A stretch of DNA of 43,782 nt from Indiicoccus explosivorum (lineage in GTDB: Bacteria; Bacillota; Bacilli; Bacillales_A; Planococcaceae). The DNA lies in contig NZ_NHTN01000040.1 in NCBI RefSeq assembly GCF_002167005.1, positions 1 to 43,782 of the forward strand, read 5' to 3'. The position numbers were made by a program, and so were the translations under genes. The notes under the pieces were generated by a model that was given only the letters and a program-made list of their open reading frames with translations, made no database searches and was not told the DNA's origin. Below, piece after piece: positions 1 through 8,271 of this stretch. How positions within the stretch are numbered: position 1 is the stretch's first letter; each line of letters opens with the position of its first letter.

Positions 1-36
1 CCGCAGAGTCGAAATGCGGCGCCGCAGAGTCGAAAT
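1..36. repeat. Short tandem direct repeat, 21-bp period
   Basis: The 15-base string CCGCAGAGTCGAAAT occurs at 1-15 and again at 22-36, so the period is 21 bp. The window edge cuts the array, so its full length is unknown. It lies just beyond the terminator that follows the nif3 gene. Function unknown. Confidence 0.55.
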
Positions 37-53
37 ACAGCTCTAAAGACACC

Positions 54-84
54 AAAAGCCCGCACTCGAGGCGCGGGCTTTTTC
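54..84 (-). terminator. Rho-independent terminator after nif3
   Basis: A perfect 10-bp stem, AAAAGCCCGC at 54-63 with GCGGGCTTTT at 73-82, lies three bases past the nif3 stop codon. The A/T ends give a U-rich tail in both directions, so it may also end a plus-strand transcript entering from outside the window. Confidence 0.8.
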
Positions 85-86
85 CG

Positions 87-1190
87 TTATCTGAATTGAA
101 ATGGTTCTGTACTGATTCCAGATGGGATGAATTCACAGTCCCATATGCCGTTCATCCGGTCGGCGACTCCCTTCTTCATGATCTGCTCGATGTGATGCCC
201 CGGATCCACCACAGACAAACCGAGCGCCTGTGCATCCTGCGCGGTATGGAAATAAAGGTCGCCCGTCACATAGACATCCGCCCCGGCGAATTTAGCAGCG
301 CTGACGAATTTATTGCCATCACCGCCGGAAACAGCCACTTTCCGCACCTTGGCGGAAAGATCGCCGACCACCCGGGCAGCCGGAACATCGAGCTGCCGCT
401 TGACGTGATCCGTAAATTCTCCGAGTGTCATTTCTTTATCCAGCACACCGATCCGTCCGATGCCCATGAATTTCTCCCGGTTGGCCAATGTGAAGATATC
501 ATAAGCGGGTTCTTCGTACGGATGAGCAGCGATCATCGCTTTGACGACGCGGTCGGTATCATGCTTCCGAAGGACGACTTCGACTTTCGACTCATGGGTC
601 ACTTCAAGCTTTCCAGCTTCTCCGAGATACGGATCGGCTTCTTCCGTAGGCCGGAAGCGTCCGGTGCCGGACAAGGTGTAGCTGCAGAATTCGTAATCGC
701 CGATCGTGCCGGCACCCGCTTTACCGAGCGCTTCCCTCAGCGTTTCCTCGTGGCTTTCCGGCACGAAGACGCCGAGCTTCACGAGTTCTTCTTCGTACGT
801 CGGGACGAGCACTTCCGTTTCTTGCAGCCCAAGGGCATCCGCCAGCAGGTCGTTGACACCGCCTTCCGCTACATCGAGATTCGTATGCGCGGCGTATACA
901 GCGATGTCATGTTTGATCAGTTTTTCCAGCAGTGCGCCTTGCGGCTGGTCGGTCCTGATCGTTTTCGCCGGGCGGAATAAAGGCGGATGGTGACAGATAA
1001 TCAAATTCGCCCCTTTTTCAATCGCTTCGTCCGCGACCGCCTCATTCACATCAAGCGTCACGAGCACACGCGCCACTTTTTTATTCAGCGTGCCGATCTG
1101 CAGGCCGATCGGGTCGTCTTCAAGCGCTAAATATTTCGGCGCCCACTTTTCGAATTGCTCAATGATCTCAAAGCCGTTCGGTGTCTTCAT
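87..1190 (-). CDS. yqfO: Nif3-like dinuclear metal-centre protein (YqfO family)
   Basis: The 367-residue product matches the Bacillus YqfO branch of the Nif3/NIF3L1 family. These are cytosolic hexameric proteins with a two-metal site and unsettled function; a GTP cyclohydrolase I type 2 annotation is traditional. Metal-ligand motifs visible are CHHPP (66-70), HTNLD (102-106) and, near the C-terminus, GDLYFH and GHHIEQ. Residues of about 135-240 form the extra PII-like insert typical of the long Bacillus form. The ATG start lies inside the end of trmK (23-bp overlap), as expected for translational coupling. A terminator follows immediately. The family is certain; the biochemical role is not. 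Confidence 0.93.
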   Translation of the reverse strand: MKTPNGFEIIEQFEKWAPKYLALEDDPIGLQIGTLNKKVARVLVTLDVNEAVADEAIEKGANLIICHHPPLFRPAKTIRTDQPQGALLEKLIKHDIAVYAAHTNLDVAEGGVNDLLADALGLQETEVLVPTYEEELVKLGVFVPESHEETLREALGKAGAGTIGDYEFCSYTLSGTGRFRPTEEADPYLGEAGKLEVTHESKVEVVLRKHDTDRVVKAMIAAHPYEEPAYDIFTLANREKFMGIGRIGVLDKEMTLGEFTDHVKRQLDVPAARVVGDLSAKVRKVAVSGGDGNKFVSAAKFAGADVYVTGDLYFHTAQDAQALGLSVVDPGHHIEQIMKKGVADRMNGIWDCEFIPSGISTEPFQFR

Positions 1191-1887
1191 CGTTCAGCAC
1201 TCCTTCCGCCATACTGATTTTATTTTCGAGCTCACCGCGCCTTCCTTTCAATTCTTCCGTTTCTTCTGCCTTTTCCATAGATTCGAGAATCCGGCGCCAC
1301 TGCACCAGCTCGTTTTCCCATTTTTTAAAGAACGTTTCATTGCGATTCTTCAGGAGGACCGGCCCGAAAAGCTTCTCGGCCGGTGACAGCGGCTGCTGTG
1401 CGCCCCGCTTCAATACAAGGATCTCGTAGATTTTCCCATTCTCATCCAAGATGGCTTCTTCGTCAATGTGCCAGCCATTTTCCTCTGCCCACTCCCGGAT
1501 CGTCACGGCATGGATATTCGGCTGGAGGATCAGTGTCTCCACGCCGCTCAGACGCGCTGCGCCTTTTTCGAGGATCGTACGGATCAGCGCTCCGCCCATG
1601 CCGGCGATCGTCACTGTATCCACCCCGTCGGATGGCTCGATGGCAAAAAGCCCATCCGCCAGCCGGACGGTCACGCGGTCTTCGAGTCCTTCCTCCCGCA
1701 CTTGTTTCAGCGCCGATTCATACGGCCCTTTCACTACTTCACCTGCTATGGCTTTTTCCGCTTTGTCTGCAGAGACAAGGAAACACGGAAGATAGGCATG
1801 ATCGCTTCCGATGTCCGCTACCGCTGCACCCGGCGGAACGAACGAAGCCACGGTCTCGAGCCGCTTCGATAATTGTTTTGCATTCAT
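1168..1887 (-). CDS. trmK: tRNA (adenine22-N1)-methyltransferase TrmK
   Basis: The 239-residue protein is a Rossmann-fold SAM-dependent methyltransferase of the TrmK (YqfN) family, which makes m1A22 in tRNA. The SAM loop VADIGSDHAYLP lies at about residues 24-35, and TVTIAGMGG follows as the next conserved strand. The ATG at 1887 is preceded by GGAGGGAA, a strong ribosome-binding site. It lies downstream of cccA and overlaps nif3 by 23 bp, the pair arrangement also found in B. subtilis. The cccA terminator ends only about 25 bases before this start, so transcription must come from readthrough or from a promoter inside cccA. Confidence 0.95.
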   Translation of the reverse strand: MNAKQLSKRLETVASFVPPGAAVADIGSDHAYLPCFLVSADKAEKAIAGEVVKGPYESALKQVREEGLEDRVTVRLADGLFAIEPSDGVDTVTIAGMGGALIRTILEKGAARLSGVETLILQPNIHAVTIREWAEENGWHIDEEAILDENGKIYEILVLKRGAQQPLSPAEKLFGPVLLKNRNETFFKKWENELVQWRRILESMEKAEETEELKGRRGELENKISMAEGVLNDEDTERL

Positions 1888-1912
1888 TTTTTATTCCCTC
1901 CCAATACAACGG

Positions 1913-1942
1913 AAAAACCCCCAGTTCCGTCAGAACCGGGGG
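1913..1942 (-). terminator. Terminator after cccA
   Basis: Stem CCCCCAGTTC (1918-1927) pairs with GAACCGGGGG (1933-1942) with one G-T wobble and a 5-base loop. On the minus strand it is followed by TTTTT. It lies between the cccA stop and the trmK ribosome-binding site. Confidence 0.85.
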
Positions 1943-1954
1943 CGTATACTGTTC

Positions 1955-2347
1955 CTATTCGAGATTTGCGACCCATTCAGCCATAGCATCGATATGCTCT
2001 TCAGGCACGAGTCCGCCAGGCATGATGCCGCGTCCTTCAGCGATGACTTGCGCGATCTCTTCCGGTGCCAATTCAGTCGTGATCAGGTTCGGGCCTGCTC
2101 CGCCTGTGTAGTCACCGCCGTGGCAGGATGCACAGTTCGCTTCATAGACTGCGACCGGATCGAAGTCGCCGGCAGCCGCCGGTTCTTCACCTTCAGGTGC
2201 TTCTTCTCCTTCAGGCGCTCCTTCTTCCGTGCCTTCTTCTTCAGCTGCCAGCTCTTCCTGAGCTGTATTGCCTTCCAGAGACAGGAAGAAAATGAGACCG
2301 ATTCCGAATGCCATAATCAGGATATAAGGAATTACTGCATTTTTCAA
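1955..2347 (-). CDS. cccA: Membrane-anchored c-type cytochrome (cytochrome c-550 family)
   Basis: The 130-residue protein has an uncleaved N-terminal membrane helix (about residues 7-24), a linker rich in Glu, Ala and Pro (about 30-60), and one monohaem domain. The haem-attachment motif CASCH lies at about 72-76, and GIMPGG supplies the likely axial Met. It should face outside the membrane and carry electrons near the terminal oxidases, as CccA does. The linker is strikingly acidic. The start is TTG (2345-2347), chosen because GGGAGGG lies 7 bases upstream and no ATG fits. The gene is monocistronic or the first of cccA-trmK-nif3. Confidence 0.92.
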   Translation of the reverse strand: MKNAVIPYILIMAFGIGLIFFLSLEGNTAQEELAAEEEGTEEGAPEGEEAPEGEEPAAAGDFDPVAVYEANCASCHGGDYTGGAGPNLITTELAPEEIAQVIAEGRGIMPGGLVPEEHIDAMAEWVANLE

Positions 2348-2366
2348 ACGTTATCCCTCCCTCGCT

Positions 2367-2424
2367 GTTTTCTGCATAAAAAGTACCGTAACCATTCTCA
2401 ATTGTACTGCATTCCGCAGAAAAC
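2367..2424. promoter_or_regulatory. Inverted repeat flanking the cccA promoter
   Basis: GTTTTCTGC at 2367-2375 is matched by its exact reverse complement GCAGAAAAC at 2416-2424. The 9-bp arms bracket a candidate minus-strand -10 box (TACAAT, 2401-2406; possible -35 at 2424-2429). It could be a pair of operator half-sites or a leader hairpin. Function is inferred from position only. Confidence 0.4.
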
Positions 2425-2473
2425 GAAAAGGCGTACGGAATAACTTTTACCCGTTTGTGACAAATTGCGGAAC

Positions 2474-3613
2474 TCAGACGCCGATCTGGCGGGCGATGAC
2501 CATGCGCTGGACTTCAGAGGTCCCCTCGCCGATTTCGAGCAGCTTCGTATCGCGCAAATAGCGTTCCACCTCATACTCTTTCATATAACCGTAGCCGCCG
2601 TGGATCTGGATCGCCTGGTTGGCGATATCGGTCGCGATTTCAGACGCGTACAGCTTCGCCATCGACGCCTCTTTCGTGAACGGACGGCCCTGGTCTTTCA
2701 GCCACGCCGCTTTGTAGACCATATTACGGGCGAGTTCGATCTTCATCGCCATATCGGCGAGCTTGAACTGCGTGACCTGGAATTCCGACAGCGACTTGCC
2801 GAACTGCTTACGCTCTTTCGAATACTGGAGCGCCCGGTTGAAAGCAGCCTGTGCGATACCGACCGCCATAGCTGCGATGCCGATCCGGCCGCCATCGAGC
2901 GTGACCAGGAACTGCCGGAAGCCTTCCCCCCGCTTGCCGAGCAGATTCTCCTTCGGCACTCGCACATTTTCCAGCACGAGTTCCGTTGTATTCGACGCGT
3001 TGAGTCCCATCTTCTCGTAATTATCGATGATGGTGAACCCTTCCGCGTCGGTCGGCACGATGATCGCTGAGATTTCCTTCTTGCCGTCCTTCATGTCCGT
3101 GATCGCTGTCAGAGCCAGGTGTTTCGCATAGCTCGCATTTGTGATGTATACTTTCGAGCCATTGATCACCCAGTCGTCCCCGTCCTCCACGGCACGGGTC
3201 TGTGTGCCGCCCGCGTCACTGCCGGCATTCGGTTCCGTCAGACCGAACGCGCCGAACGACTCGCCTGTCGCGATGGGGACGAGGTACTTTTCCTTCTGTT
3301 CTTCTGTCCCGAATAAATTCAGCGGCGCGCCGCCGAGGGAAATATGCGCGGAATACGTGATGCCGGTCGAGGCGCATGCACGGCTCAGTTCCTCCGTCAC
3401 TATCGCGAAACTTGTCGTGTCCGCGCCGGCACCGCCGTATTTTTCCTCGAACGGCAGTCCCATCATCCCCATGTCGGCGAGCTGCCGGAAAATCTCTATC
3501 GGGAATTCCTTCGTGCGGTCCCGCTCAATCGCCCCCGGCGCGACCACTTCGTCCGCAAATTCCCGGATCGTCTTTTTGATCATTTCCTGTTCCTGTGTCA
3601 AATCGAAATTCAT
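2474..3613 (-). CDS. Acyl-CoA dehydrogenase (short/branched-chain type)
   Basis: The product has about 379 residues, the usual length of FAD-dependent acyl-CoA dehydrogenases. These form the trans-2 double bond in beta-oxidation or branched-chain amino acid breakdown and pass electrons to ETF. Visible signatures are [14 protein letters not shown] (substrate and FAD contact) and, near the C-terminus, [11 protein letters not shown] and GEGTSEVQR, which holds the catalytic Glu. An upstream ATG at 3622 abuts AAGGGG with no spacing, so the ATG at 3613, nine bases farther, is preferred. It has its own promoter and operator-like palindrome. Such a gene is not expected beside rpoD in the Bacillus order, so it is probably an insertion. 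Exact chain specificity cannot be read. Confidence 0.9.
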   Translation of the reverse strand: MNFDLTQEQEMIKKTIREFADEVVAPGAIERDRTKEFPIEIFRQLADMGMMGLPFEEKYGGAGADTTSFAIVTEELSRACASTGITYSAHISLGGAPLNLFGTEEQKEKYLVPIATGESFGAFGLTEPNAGSDAGGTQTRAVEDGDDWVINGSKVYITNASYAKHLALTAITDMKDGKKEISAIIVPTDAEGFTIIDNYEKMGLNASNTTELVLENVRVPKENLLGKRGEGFRQFLVTLDGGRIGIAAMAVGIAQAAFNRALQYSKERKQFGKSLSEFQVTQFKLADMAMKIELARNMVYKAAWLKDQGRPFTKEASMAKLYASEIATDIANQAIQIHGGYGYMKEYEVERYLRDTKLLEIGEGTSEVQRMVIARQIGV

Positions 3614-3628
3614 TTGTTCCATCCCCTT

Positions 3629-3652
3629 AAATTTGAATGCGCTTTCAAATTT
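3629..3652. promoter_or_regulatory. Operator-like palindrome at the acyl-CoA dehydrogenase start site
   Basis: AAATTTGAA (3629-3637) and TTCAAATTT (3644-3652) are perfect 9-bp inverted arms with a 6-base spacer. The site covers the expected transcription start, where a repressor would block RNA polymerase. A fatty-acid-responsive TetR-type regulator is plausible, but the sequence is not the B. subtilis FadR consensus as I recall it. Confidence 0.65.
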
Positions 3653-3653
3653 T

Positions 3654-3683
3654 ATTATATCGATTATTCTGTCAGAAACTCAA
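3654..3683 (-). promoter_or_regulatory. SigA-type promoter of the acyl-CoA dehydrogenase gene
   Basis: On the minus strand, -35 TTGAGT (3678-3683) and a perfect -10 TATAAT (3654-3659) are separated by 18 bp. The start point would fall inside the palindrome at 3629-3652. Confidence 0.75.
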
Positions 3684-3692
3684 CCTAAAACT

Positions 3693-4094
3693 TCAAAGAA
3701 GCCGGCTAATGGCATTTATGGCGATGAGGATAAGCGCCGCTGCGCCGGAAAGCGACAAATACGGCAATCTGAATTTCCTGCCGACTCCGAGCCACAGCAG
3801 CGCATTCCCGACAAGGACGGTGACAATCACAAAACCGCTCTCCGTGACAGCAGCTGTCCCGAAGACGCTGACCGCAAGCAGCAAAAGCGCCAGCAAAATA
3901 AAACCGGCGTGGCGGATCAGCTGTGCCGGCGATTTCCTTCGGTTCTGCAGCTCCGCTTTTTCCGGATGAAGCGTCCCTGCCTCCCCCTGCTGGTAAAGGG
4001 TGATGAGGAAGTCGCAATAATGCGCCGGCAGCAGCTGGTGTTCTTTCCAGAACTGGATTTCATTCAGTATCATCTCTTTCCGCTGTTTCTCCAT
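3693..4094 (-). CDS. Small membrane protein of unknown function
   Basis: A 133-residue protein I do not recognise. The N-terminal half is soluble and charged, ending in a basic stretch (about 50-60). Three hydrophobic segments follow, at about 62-80, 84-102 and 110-130. The soluble segment [17 protein letters not shown] loosely recalls the N-terminal part of DUF2157-like membrane proteins, but I would not assign it. A GC-rich Shine-Dalgarno (GGGGAT) precedes the ATG. It sits just after the rpoD terminator, leaving about 28 bases for control, and ends right before the promoter of the acyl-CoA dehydrogenase gene. The coding call rests on its length, start and clean membrane topology. Confidence 0.7.
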   Translation of the reverse strand: MEKQRKEMILNEIQFWKEHQLLPAHYCDFLITLYQQGEAGTLHPEKAELQNRRKSPAQLIRHAGFILLALLLLAVSVFGTAAVTESGFVIVTVLVGNALLWLGVGRKFRLPYLSLSGAAALILIAINAISRLL

Positions 4095-4122
4095 GCGATC
4101 CCCGCTTCCGTTCAGCTAGAAC

Positions 4123-4156
4123 AAAAAAACGCTCTCCCTTCATTTTGGGGAGAGCG
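4123..4156 (-). terminator. Terminator after rpoD
   Basis: Stem CGCTCTCCC (4130-4138) pairs perfectly with GGGAGAGCG (4148-4156). It is followed on the minus strand by seven T residues (4123-4129). It lies seven bases past the rpoD stop. Confidence 0.92.
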
Positions 4157-4162
4157 CTGTTA

Positions 4163-5389
4163 TCAGTCAAGGAAATCTTTCAGACGCTTGCTTCGGGAAG
4201 GATGGCGCAGTTTCCGGAGCGCTTTCGCTTCGATCTGGCGGATGCGTTCGCGCGTCACGCCGAACACTTTGCCCACTTCCTCGAGTGTGCGGGTCCGGCC
4301 GTCATCCAGTCCGAAGCGGAGACGGAGTACGTTCTCTTCCCGGTCGGTCAGCGTATCGAGCACATCTTCCAGCTGTTCTTTCAGCAGCTCGTACGCCGCA
4401 TGGTCCGATGGCGACTGCGCATCCGAATCTTCGATGAAGTCACCGAGATGGGAATCGTCCTCTTCTCCGATCGGTGTTTCAAGTGATACCGGTTCCTGGG
4501 CGATCTTCAGGATCTCGCGCACTTTTTCCGCCGGAAGATCCATTTCTTCGCCGATTTCTTCAGGGGAAGGCTCACGCCCGAGGTCCTGCAGCAGCTGCCG
4601 CTGGACACGGATCAGTTTGTTGATCGTTTCCACCATGTGCACCGGGATCCGGATGGTCCGGGCCTGGTCGGCGATTGCCCGCGTAATGGCCTGACGGATC
4701 CACCATGTGGCGTAGGTACTGAACTTGAATCCTTTCGAATAATCGAATTTCTCGACCGCTTTGATAAGTCCCATATTTCCTTCCTGGATCAGGTCAAGGA
4801 ACAGCATGCCGCGCCCGACATAGCGCTTGGCGATACTGACAACGAGACGGAGGTTCGCTTCCGCAAGTTTTTTCTTCGCGTTCTCGCCCTGGAAGATGAT
4901 ATCGAGCAGCTCATCTGTCTCTGCTTCGCCTTCATCGATGCGCTTCTGGGCTTCCACACCTTTTTCAATATTCTGCGCGAGCTTGATCTCTTCTTTTGCC
5001 GACAAAAGATCCACCCGTCCGATTTCCTTCAAGTACATGCGGACAGGGTCATTGATTTTAACACCCGGCGGCACACTGAGGTCATTCAGATCGAATTTGT
5101 CCTCGTCCTGCTTCATCAGCCGGTCGAGGTGCTCTTCGTCGTCCGCTTTCCGCTCCAAGTCGATTCCATGCCCTTCGAGCTGGTCGATGAATTCTTCCAC
5201 CTGGTCGGATTCCATATCGAAAATGGCAAGTTTTTCAGCGATCTGCTCGTAGCTGAGCTCCCCATTCTTCTTGCCCAGTTCAATCAGTTCTTTTTTCGCC
5301 TCGTCCATGTTGGGCTCTGCAAGGTCAGCCCCCTGCTTGGCACCGTTCACTTGGATTTCAGTAGTGGGATTTTCAGATTTCTCAGGCAT
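4163..5389 (-). CDS. rpoD: Primary RNA polymerase sigma factor SigA (RpoD)
   Basis: The 408-residue housekeeping sigma factor contains region 1.1 (about 28-100), region 1.2 (from [12 protein letters not shown], about 113-124), region 2 ([14 protein letters not shown] at 181-194, then [15 protein letters not shown] at 221-235 for -10 recognition and melting), region 3, and region 4.2 ([17 protein letters not shown], about 379-395) for -35 recognition. It is longer than B. subtilis SigA (371 residues), mainly from about 27 extra N-terminal residues. That extension is supported by the AAAGGAGG ribosome-binding site 8 bases before the ATG at 5389. The gene follows dnaG after a 27-bp gap, the conserved macromolecular-synthesis pairing. 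Confidence 0.98.
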   Translation of the reverse strand: MPEKSENPTTEIQVNGAKQGADLAEPNMDEAKKELIELGKKNGELSYEQIAEKLAIFDMESDQVEEFIDQLEGHGIDLERKADDEEHLDRLMKQDEDKFDLNDLSVPPGVKINDPVRMYLKEIGRVDLLSAKEEIKLAQNIEKGVEAQKRIDEGEAETDELLDIIFQGENAKKKLAEANLRLVVSIAKRYVGRGMLFLDLIQEGNMGLIKAVEKFDYSKGFKFSTYATWWIRQAITRAIADQARTIRIPVHMVETINKLIRVQRQLLQDLGREPSPEEIGEEMDLPAEKVREILKIAQEPVSLETPIGEEDDSHLGDFIEDSDAQSPSDHAAYELLKEQLEDVLDTLTDREENVLRLRFGLDDGRTRTLEEVGKVFGVTRERIRQIEAKALRKLRHPSRSKRLKDFLD

Positions 5390-5416
5390 TGCGCCTTCCT
5401 CCTTTAAAAACCGGAT

Positions 5417-7237
5417 TTATGATAAAGATTTCCTAAGCGCAATCACTTCTTGTGCCAGAATCAGCGCCCGCTGGATATCATGCTGTTTTTCAGCTTCTTT
5501 CGACTGCTGGATCTTCGTTTTGATTTCCAGTTCGATGCGGTGTTTTTCAAGATGGCGCAGACAGTCGGCCAGCTCCGCCTCCGCTGATTCCGGGTTTATT
5601 TCACAGACCGCCGCATCCATGACGAGCTTGCGCAAGTCCGGATCCCCGAGCGTTTCAAGGAACGGGTGGAACCCATTCCCGCTATGGCCGTTCCCCTCCT
5701 GGAATCCGCTGAGAAGGACATACAGTGTCCGGTATTCCTCGCTGATGAAGGGGATGGACCGGCCGTCTTCCGTGAAACGGTCCAGCGCTGTTCCATCGGA
5801 TAGGAGATGGGCCAGCAGCAGCCGTTCCGCACGGCTTAATGAATCCACCTGCCTCTTCGCTCCTGCAGGAGCCTGCTGCCGTGAAGGCGGCGATTGGGGC
5901 TTCTGTTTTTGAGGCCCTTGCCGGGTCTCCGTCTTCCGGTACTGCTGAAGGATCGCTTCCTCAGACAGTCCCGTCTCCTGTGAAAGCTGCCGGATATACA
6001 AGTCCCGCTCGATCGGTGAGGATCGTCCGGATAAAAGCTGGAGAACTTCATGGATATACTGCAGCAGGTCATTTTCATACTGGAAATTTTTATTGCGTCG
6101 CGCGTGCATCATAATGAATGCCAGAAACGCATGGGGTTTGCCGATGATTTGCGTCCGGAAAGCTTCTTCGCCTTGTTCATTTATAAAGTCATCCGGGTCG
6201 GTATCCCCCGGAAGGACTGCCACTTCAACTTCGAAATTTTCATCATTCAATAGGACGGCCGCTTTTTTCGCGGCTTCCCAACCTGCACTGTCGCCGTCGA
6301 AACAGACGGTCACACTTTTGGCGAACCGCTTCATTTCCCTTACATGGGAGGCTGTCAGCGAAGTCCCCATCGTGGCGACCGCGTTCGGCACTCCGGCTTT
6401 CCCGGCGGCGATGACGTCCATGAATCCTTCCAAGAGGACGATGCGCCGATTTTTCCGGATGGCGCCTTTTGCCCGATGGATGTTATAGAGGACTTCGCTT
6501 TTCTTGAATATCGGTGATTCCGGACTGTTCAGGTACTTGGCCTCTTCCTTCGAGGAAACGAGCACCCGTCCGGAAAATCCGATGACTTTGCCGGTTTCGT
6601 TCTGGAGCGGAAACATGATCCGGCCCCTGAACCTGTCGAATACCGAGTCGCTGCCTTCTTTCCGGATGGCAAGGCCGCTGTCGGAAAGCTCTTCAAGCGT
6701 GTAGCCTTTCCGCTGGAGCAGTTTCGATAAGTGCTGCCATTCCGGAACCGCCCAGCCGATCCGGTATTCTGTGATCATTTCCCGCGTAAAGCCACGCTTC
6801 TGAAGATAGTCGAGGGCTTCTTCGCCCTGTTCTGTGTTCAGCAGGATATGGTGATAGAGCTCAGCGGCGAATTCGTGCATATCCACCAGCCGCTGGTTTG
6901 GCTGTTCCTTCCGGGCGTGGTGGCCGTTTTCGGAATGGCCGGTCTCGATCTCGATTCCGGCTTTTTCGCCGACTTTCGCGACCGCTTCCTGGAACGACAA
7001 GTTCTCCAGGTCCATGAGGAACGTAAAGACATTCCCTCCTGCGCCGCAGCCGAAGCAGTGAAAAATCTGCTTGTCGGATGTGACGGAAAATGAAGGTGTG
7101 CTTTCTCCGTGGAACGGACAGAGGCCGAACCAGTTGCGCCCCCGTTTTGTCAGCTGTACATACTCCCCGACCACATCCACGATGTCCGTACTCGTACGGA
7201 CGAGCTCGACTGTCTCTTCAGGAATACGGCTCGACAT
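5417..7237 (-). CDS. dnaG: DNA primase DnaG
   Basis: The 606-residue protein synthesises RNA primers at the replication fork. A CHC2-type zinc finger is visible (C40, H43, C61 and C64 in CPFH and CFGCGAGG). The catalytic TOPRIM domain follows at about 260-345, with LLEGFMDVIAAG supplying the Glu and CFDGDSAGWEA the Asp-x-Asp. A Gln/Pro-rich linker (about 430-455) precedes the C-terminal DnaB-helicase-binding domain. Length matches the family. It is the first gene of dnaG-rpoD. An upstream terminator separates it from yqfL, so the operon needs its own promoter in 7238-7410. The gene that lies between yqfL and dnaG in B. subtilis (yqxD, from memory) is absent. Confidence 0.98.
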   Translation of the reverse strand: MSSRIPEETVELVRTSTDIVDVVGEYVQLTKRGRNWFGLCPFHGESTPSFSVTSDKQIFHCFGCGAGGNVFTFLMDLENLSFQEAVAKVGEKAGIEIETGHSENGHHARKEQPNQRLVDMHEFAAELYHHILLNTEQGEEALDYLQKRGFTREMITEYRIGWAVPEWQHLSKLLQRKGYTLEELSDSGLAIRKEGSDSVFDRFRGRIMFPLQNETGKVIGFSGRVLVSSKEEAKYLNSPESPIFKKSEVLYNIHRAKGAIRKNRRIVLLEGFMDVIAAGKAGVPNAVATMGTSLTASHVREMKRFAKSVTVCFDGDSAGWEAAKKAAVLLNDENFEVEVAVLPGDTDPDDFINEQGEEAFRTQIIGKPHAFLAFIMMHARRNKNFQYENDLLQYIHEVLQLLSGRSSPIERDLYIRQLSQETGLSEEAILQQYRKTETRQGPQKQKPQSPPSRQQAPAGAKRQVDSLSRAERLLLAHLLSDGTALDRFTEDGRSIPFISEEYRTLYVLLSGFQEGNGHSGNGFHPFLETLGDPDLRKLVMDAAVCEINPESAEAELADCLRHLEKHRIELEIKTKIQQSKEAEKQHDIQRALILAQEVIALRKSLS

Positions 7238-7288
7238 TTCATCACCATCTTTTTTTCATACTGTATTTTATTTAATTCGAGATAACCG

Positions 7289-7317
7289 AATAAAACCCTT
7301 CTATAACAATTTGTAAA
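7289..7317 (-). promoter_or_regulatory. Candidate promoter of dnaG-rpoD
   Basis: On the minus strand, TTTACA (7312-7317) lies 17 bp upstream of TTTATT (7289-7294). The -10 box is weak (4 of 6). The 215-bp gap between yqfL and dnaG is AT-rich, and other weak boxes exist, so the exact promoter is uncertain. Confidence 0.35.
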
Positions 7318-7410
7318 TTTGACTGTCGCTGAAGATATCCCGCAAAAACAGTCTATTCTATTCGTTTGCCGCAATGTACCATTATAAAACATCTTTCGGG
7401 TGAAAGCCAT

Positions 7411-7446
7411 AAAAAAACACAAGCCCTGCCCGGAAGCAAGGTTGTG
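7411..7446 (-). terminator. Terminator after yqfL
   Basis: CACAAGCC (7418-7425) pairs with the GGTTGTG segment ending at 7446 through one wobble, followed on the minus strand by seven Ts (7411-7417). It starts a few bases beyond the yqfL stop codon. Confidence 0.85.
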
Positions 7447-7452
7447 CAGCCG

Positions 7453-8262
7453 TTATTTCCGTTTTGCAAGTATAAGGTTCGCGGTCTCTTCCACAGCCCG
7501 GTTGGTTACGTCGATCACTTCGCAGCCGATCCGGTTCGCGACTTGCTCGAAATAATCGATTTCCTCCTGGATCCGCCCGAGCTGTGCGTAATTGGCGTCG
7601 TCGCTCAGTCCGAGCGCGATGAGCCGTTCTTTCCGGATATGGTTCAGTTTTTCCGGGGAGATGATCAGCCCGAAACACTTTTCCGGATCCACTTGGAACA
7701 GCTCATCCGGCGGCACCACTTCCGGGACGATCGGCACGTTCGCCACTTTCAGCCGCTTGTGCGCCAAGTATTGGGACAGCGGGGTTTTAGATGTCCGCGA
7801 GACGCCGACAAGCACGATGTCCGCCATCATGATTCCCCGCGGGTCCCGGCCGTCGTCGTATTTCACCGCGAATTCGATCGCTTCGACCTTTTTGAAGTAA
7901 TCATCGTCCAGTTTCCGGACCAGCCCCGCTTCCTGCAGCGGCGGGCTTCCGAGCTCATGCTCCAGCCGGTCCATCAGCGGGCCCATCAGGTCGATGGCCG
8001 GAACGCTCAGCATCTCGGTTTCTTCCGACAAATAAAGTCTCAGCTGCTTCGATACGAGCGTATACACGATGAACGCCCGCTGCTCGGCGGCGAGTGAAAT
8101 GATCTTATCGAGCTGGGAGACTGTGTCAATGTAAGGGAAACGCTTCAGGTCCGCATGCTGATCGGCCCTGATGTACTGACTGACGGCGGCTTTCGCCACC
8201 AACTCGCCTGTTTCACCGACGGAATCGGAAATGATGAAAACGCGTAACGGTTCCATTGTCAT
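7453..8262 (-). CDS. yqfL: Bifunctional kinase/pyrophosphorylase regulating PPDK or PEP synthase (DUF299, YqfL)
   Basis: The 269-residue product belongs to the PPSR/PDRP family. It phosphorylates (from ADP) and dephosphorylates a Thr on pyruvate, phosphate dikinase or PEP synthase, switching gluconeogenic flux. The N-terminus has [12 protein letters not shown], and the P-loop GVSRTSKT lies at 153-160; both are family hallmarks. The ATG follows GAGGTG by five bases. It is 9 bp downstream of ccpN. CcpN represses gluconeogenic genes and YqfL modulates its activity in B. subtilis, so the pair forms a carbon-flux control unit. No PPDK gene is in the window. Confidence 0.94.
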   Translation of the reverse strand: MTMEPLRVFIISDSVGETGELVAKAAVSQYIRADQHADLKRFPYIDTVSQLDKIISLAAEQRAFIVYTLVSKQLRLYLSEETEMLSVPAIDLMGPLMDRLEHELGSPPLQEAGLVRKLDDDYFKKVEAIEFAVKYDDGRDPRGIMMADIVLVGVSRTSKTPLSQYLAHKRLKVANVPIVPEVVPPDELFQVDPEKCFGLIISPEKLNHIRKERLIALGLSDDANYAQLGRIQEEIDYFEQVANRIGCEVIDVTNRAVEETANLILAKRK

Positions 8263-8271
8263 GCAAGCACC

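Noticed and set aside
2454-2464. TTTGTGACAAA as an Fnr- or Rex-like site near cccA
   Set aside because: It is an 11-base palindrome with one central base, whereas Fnr sites as I recall them need a longer spacer (TGTGA-N6-TCACA) and Rex sites are longer. It also lies upstream of the candidate promoter at a poor distance.
3629-3652. Direct assignment of the palindrome to FadR
   Set aside because: The arms TTGAA/TTCAA partly resemble the FadR box but lack the TGAATGA half-site pattern, so only a generic operator call is made.
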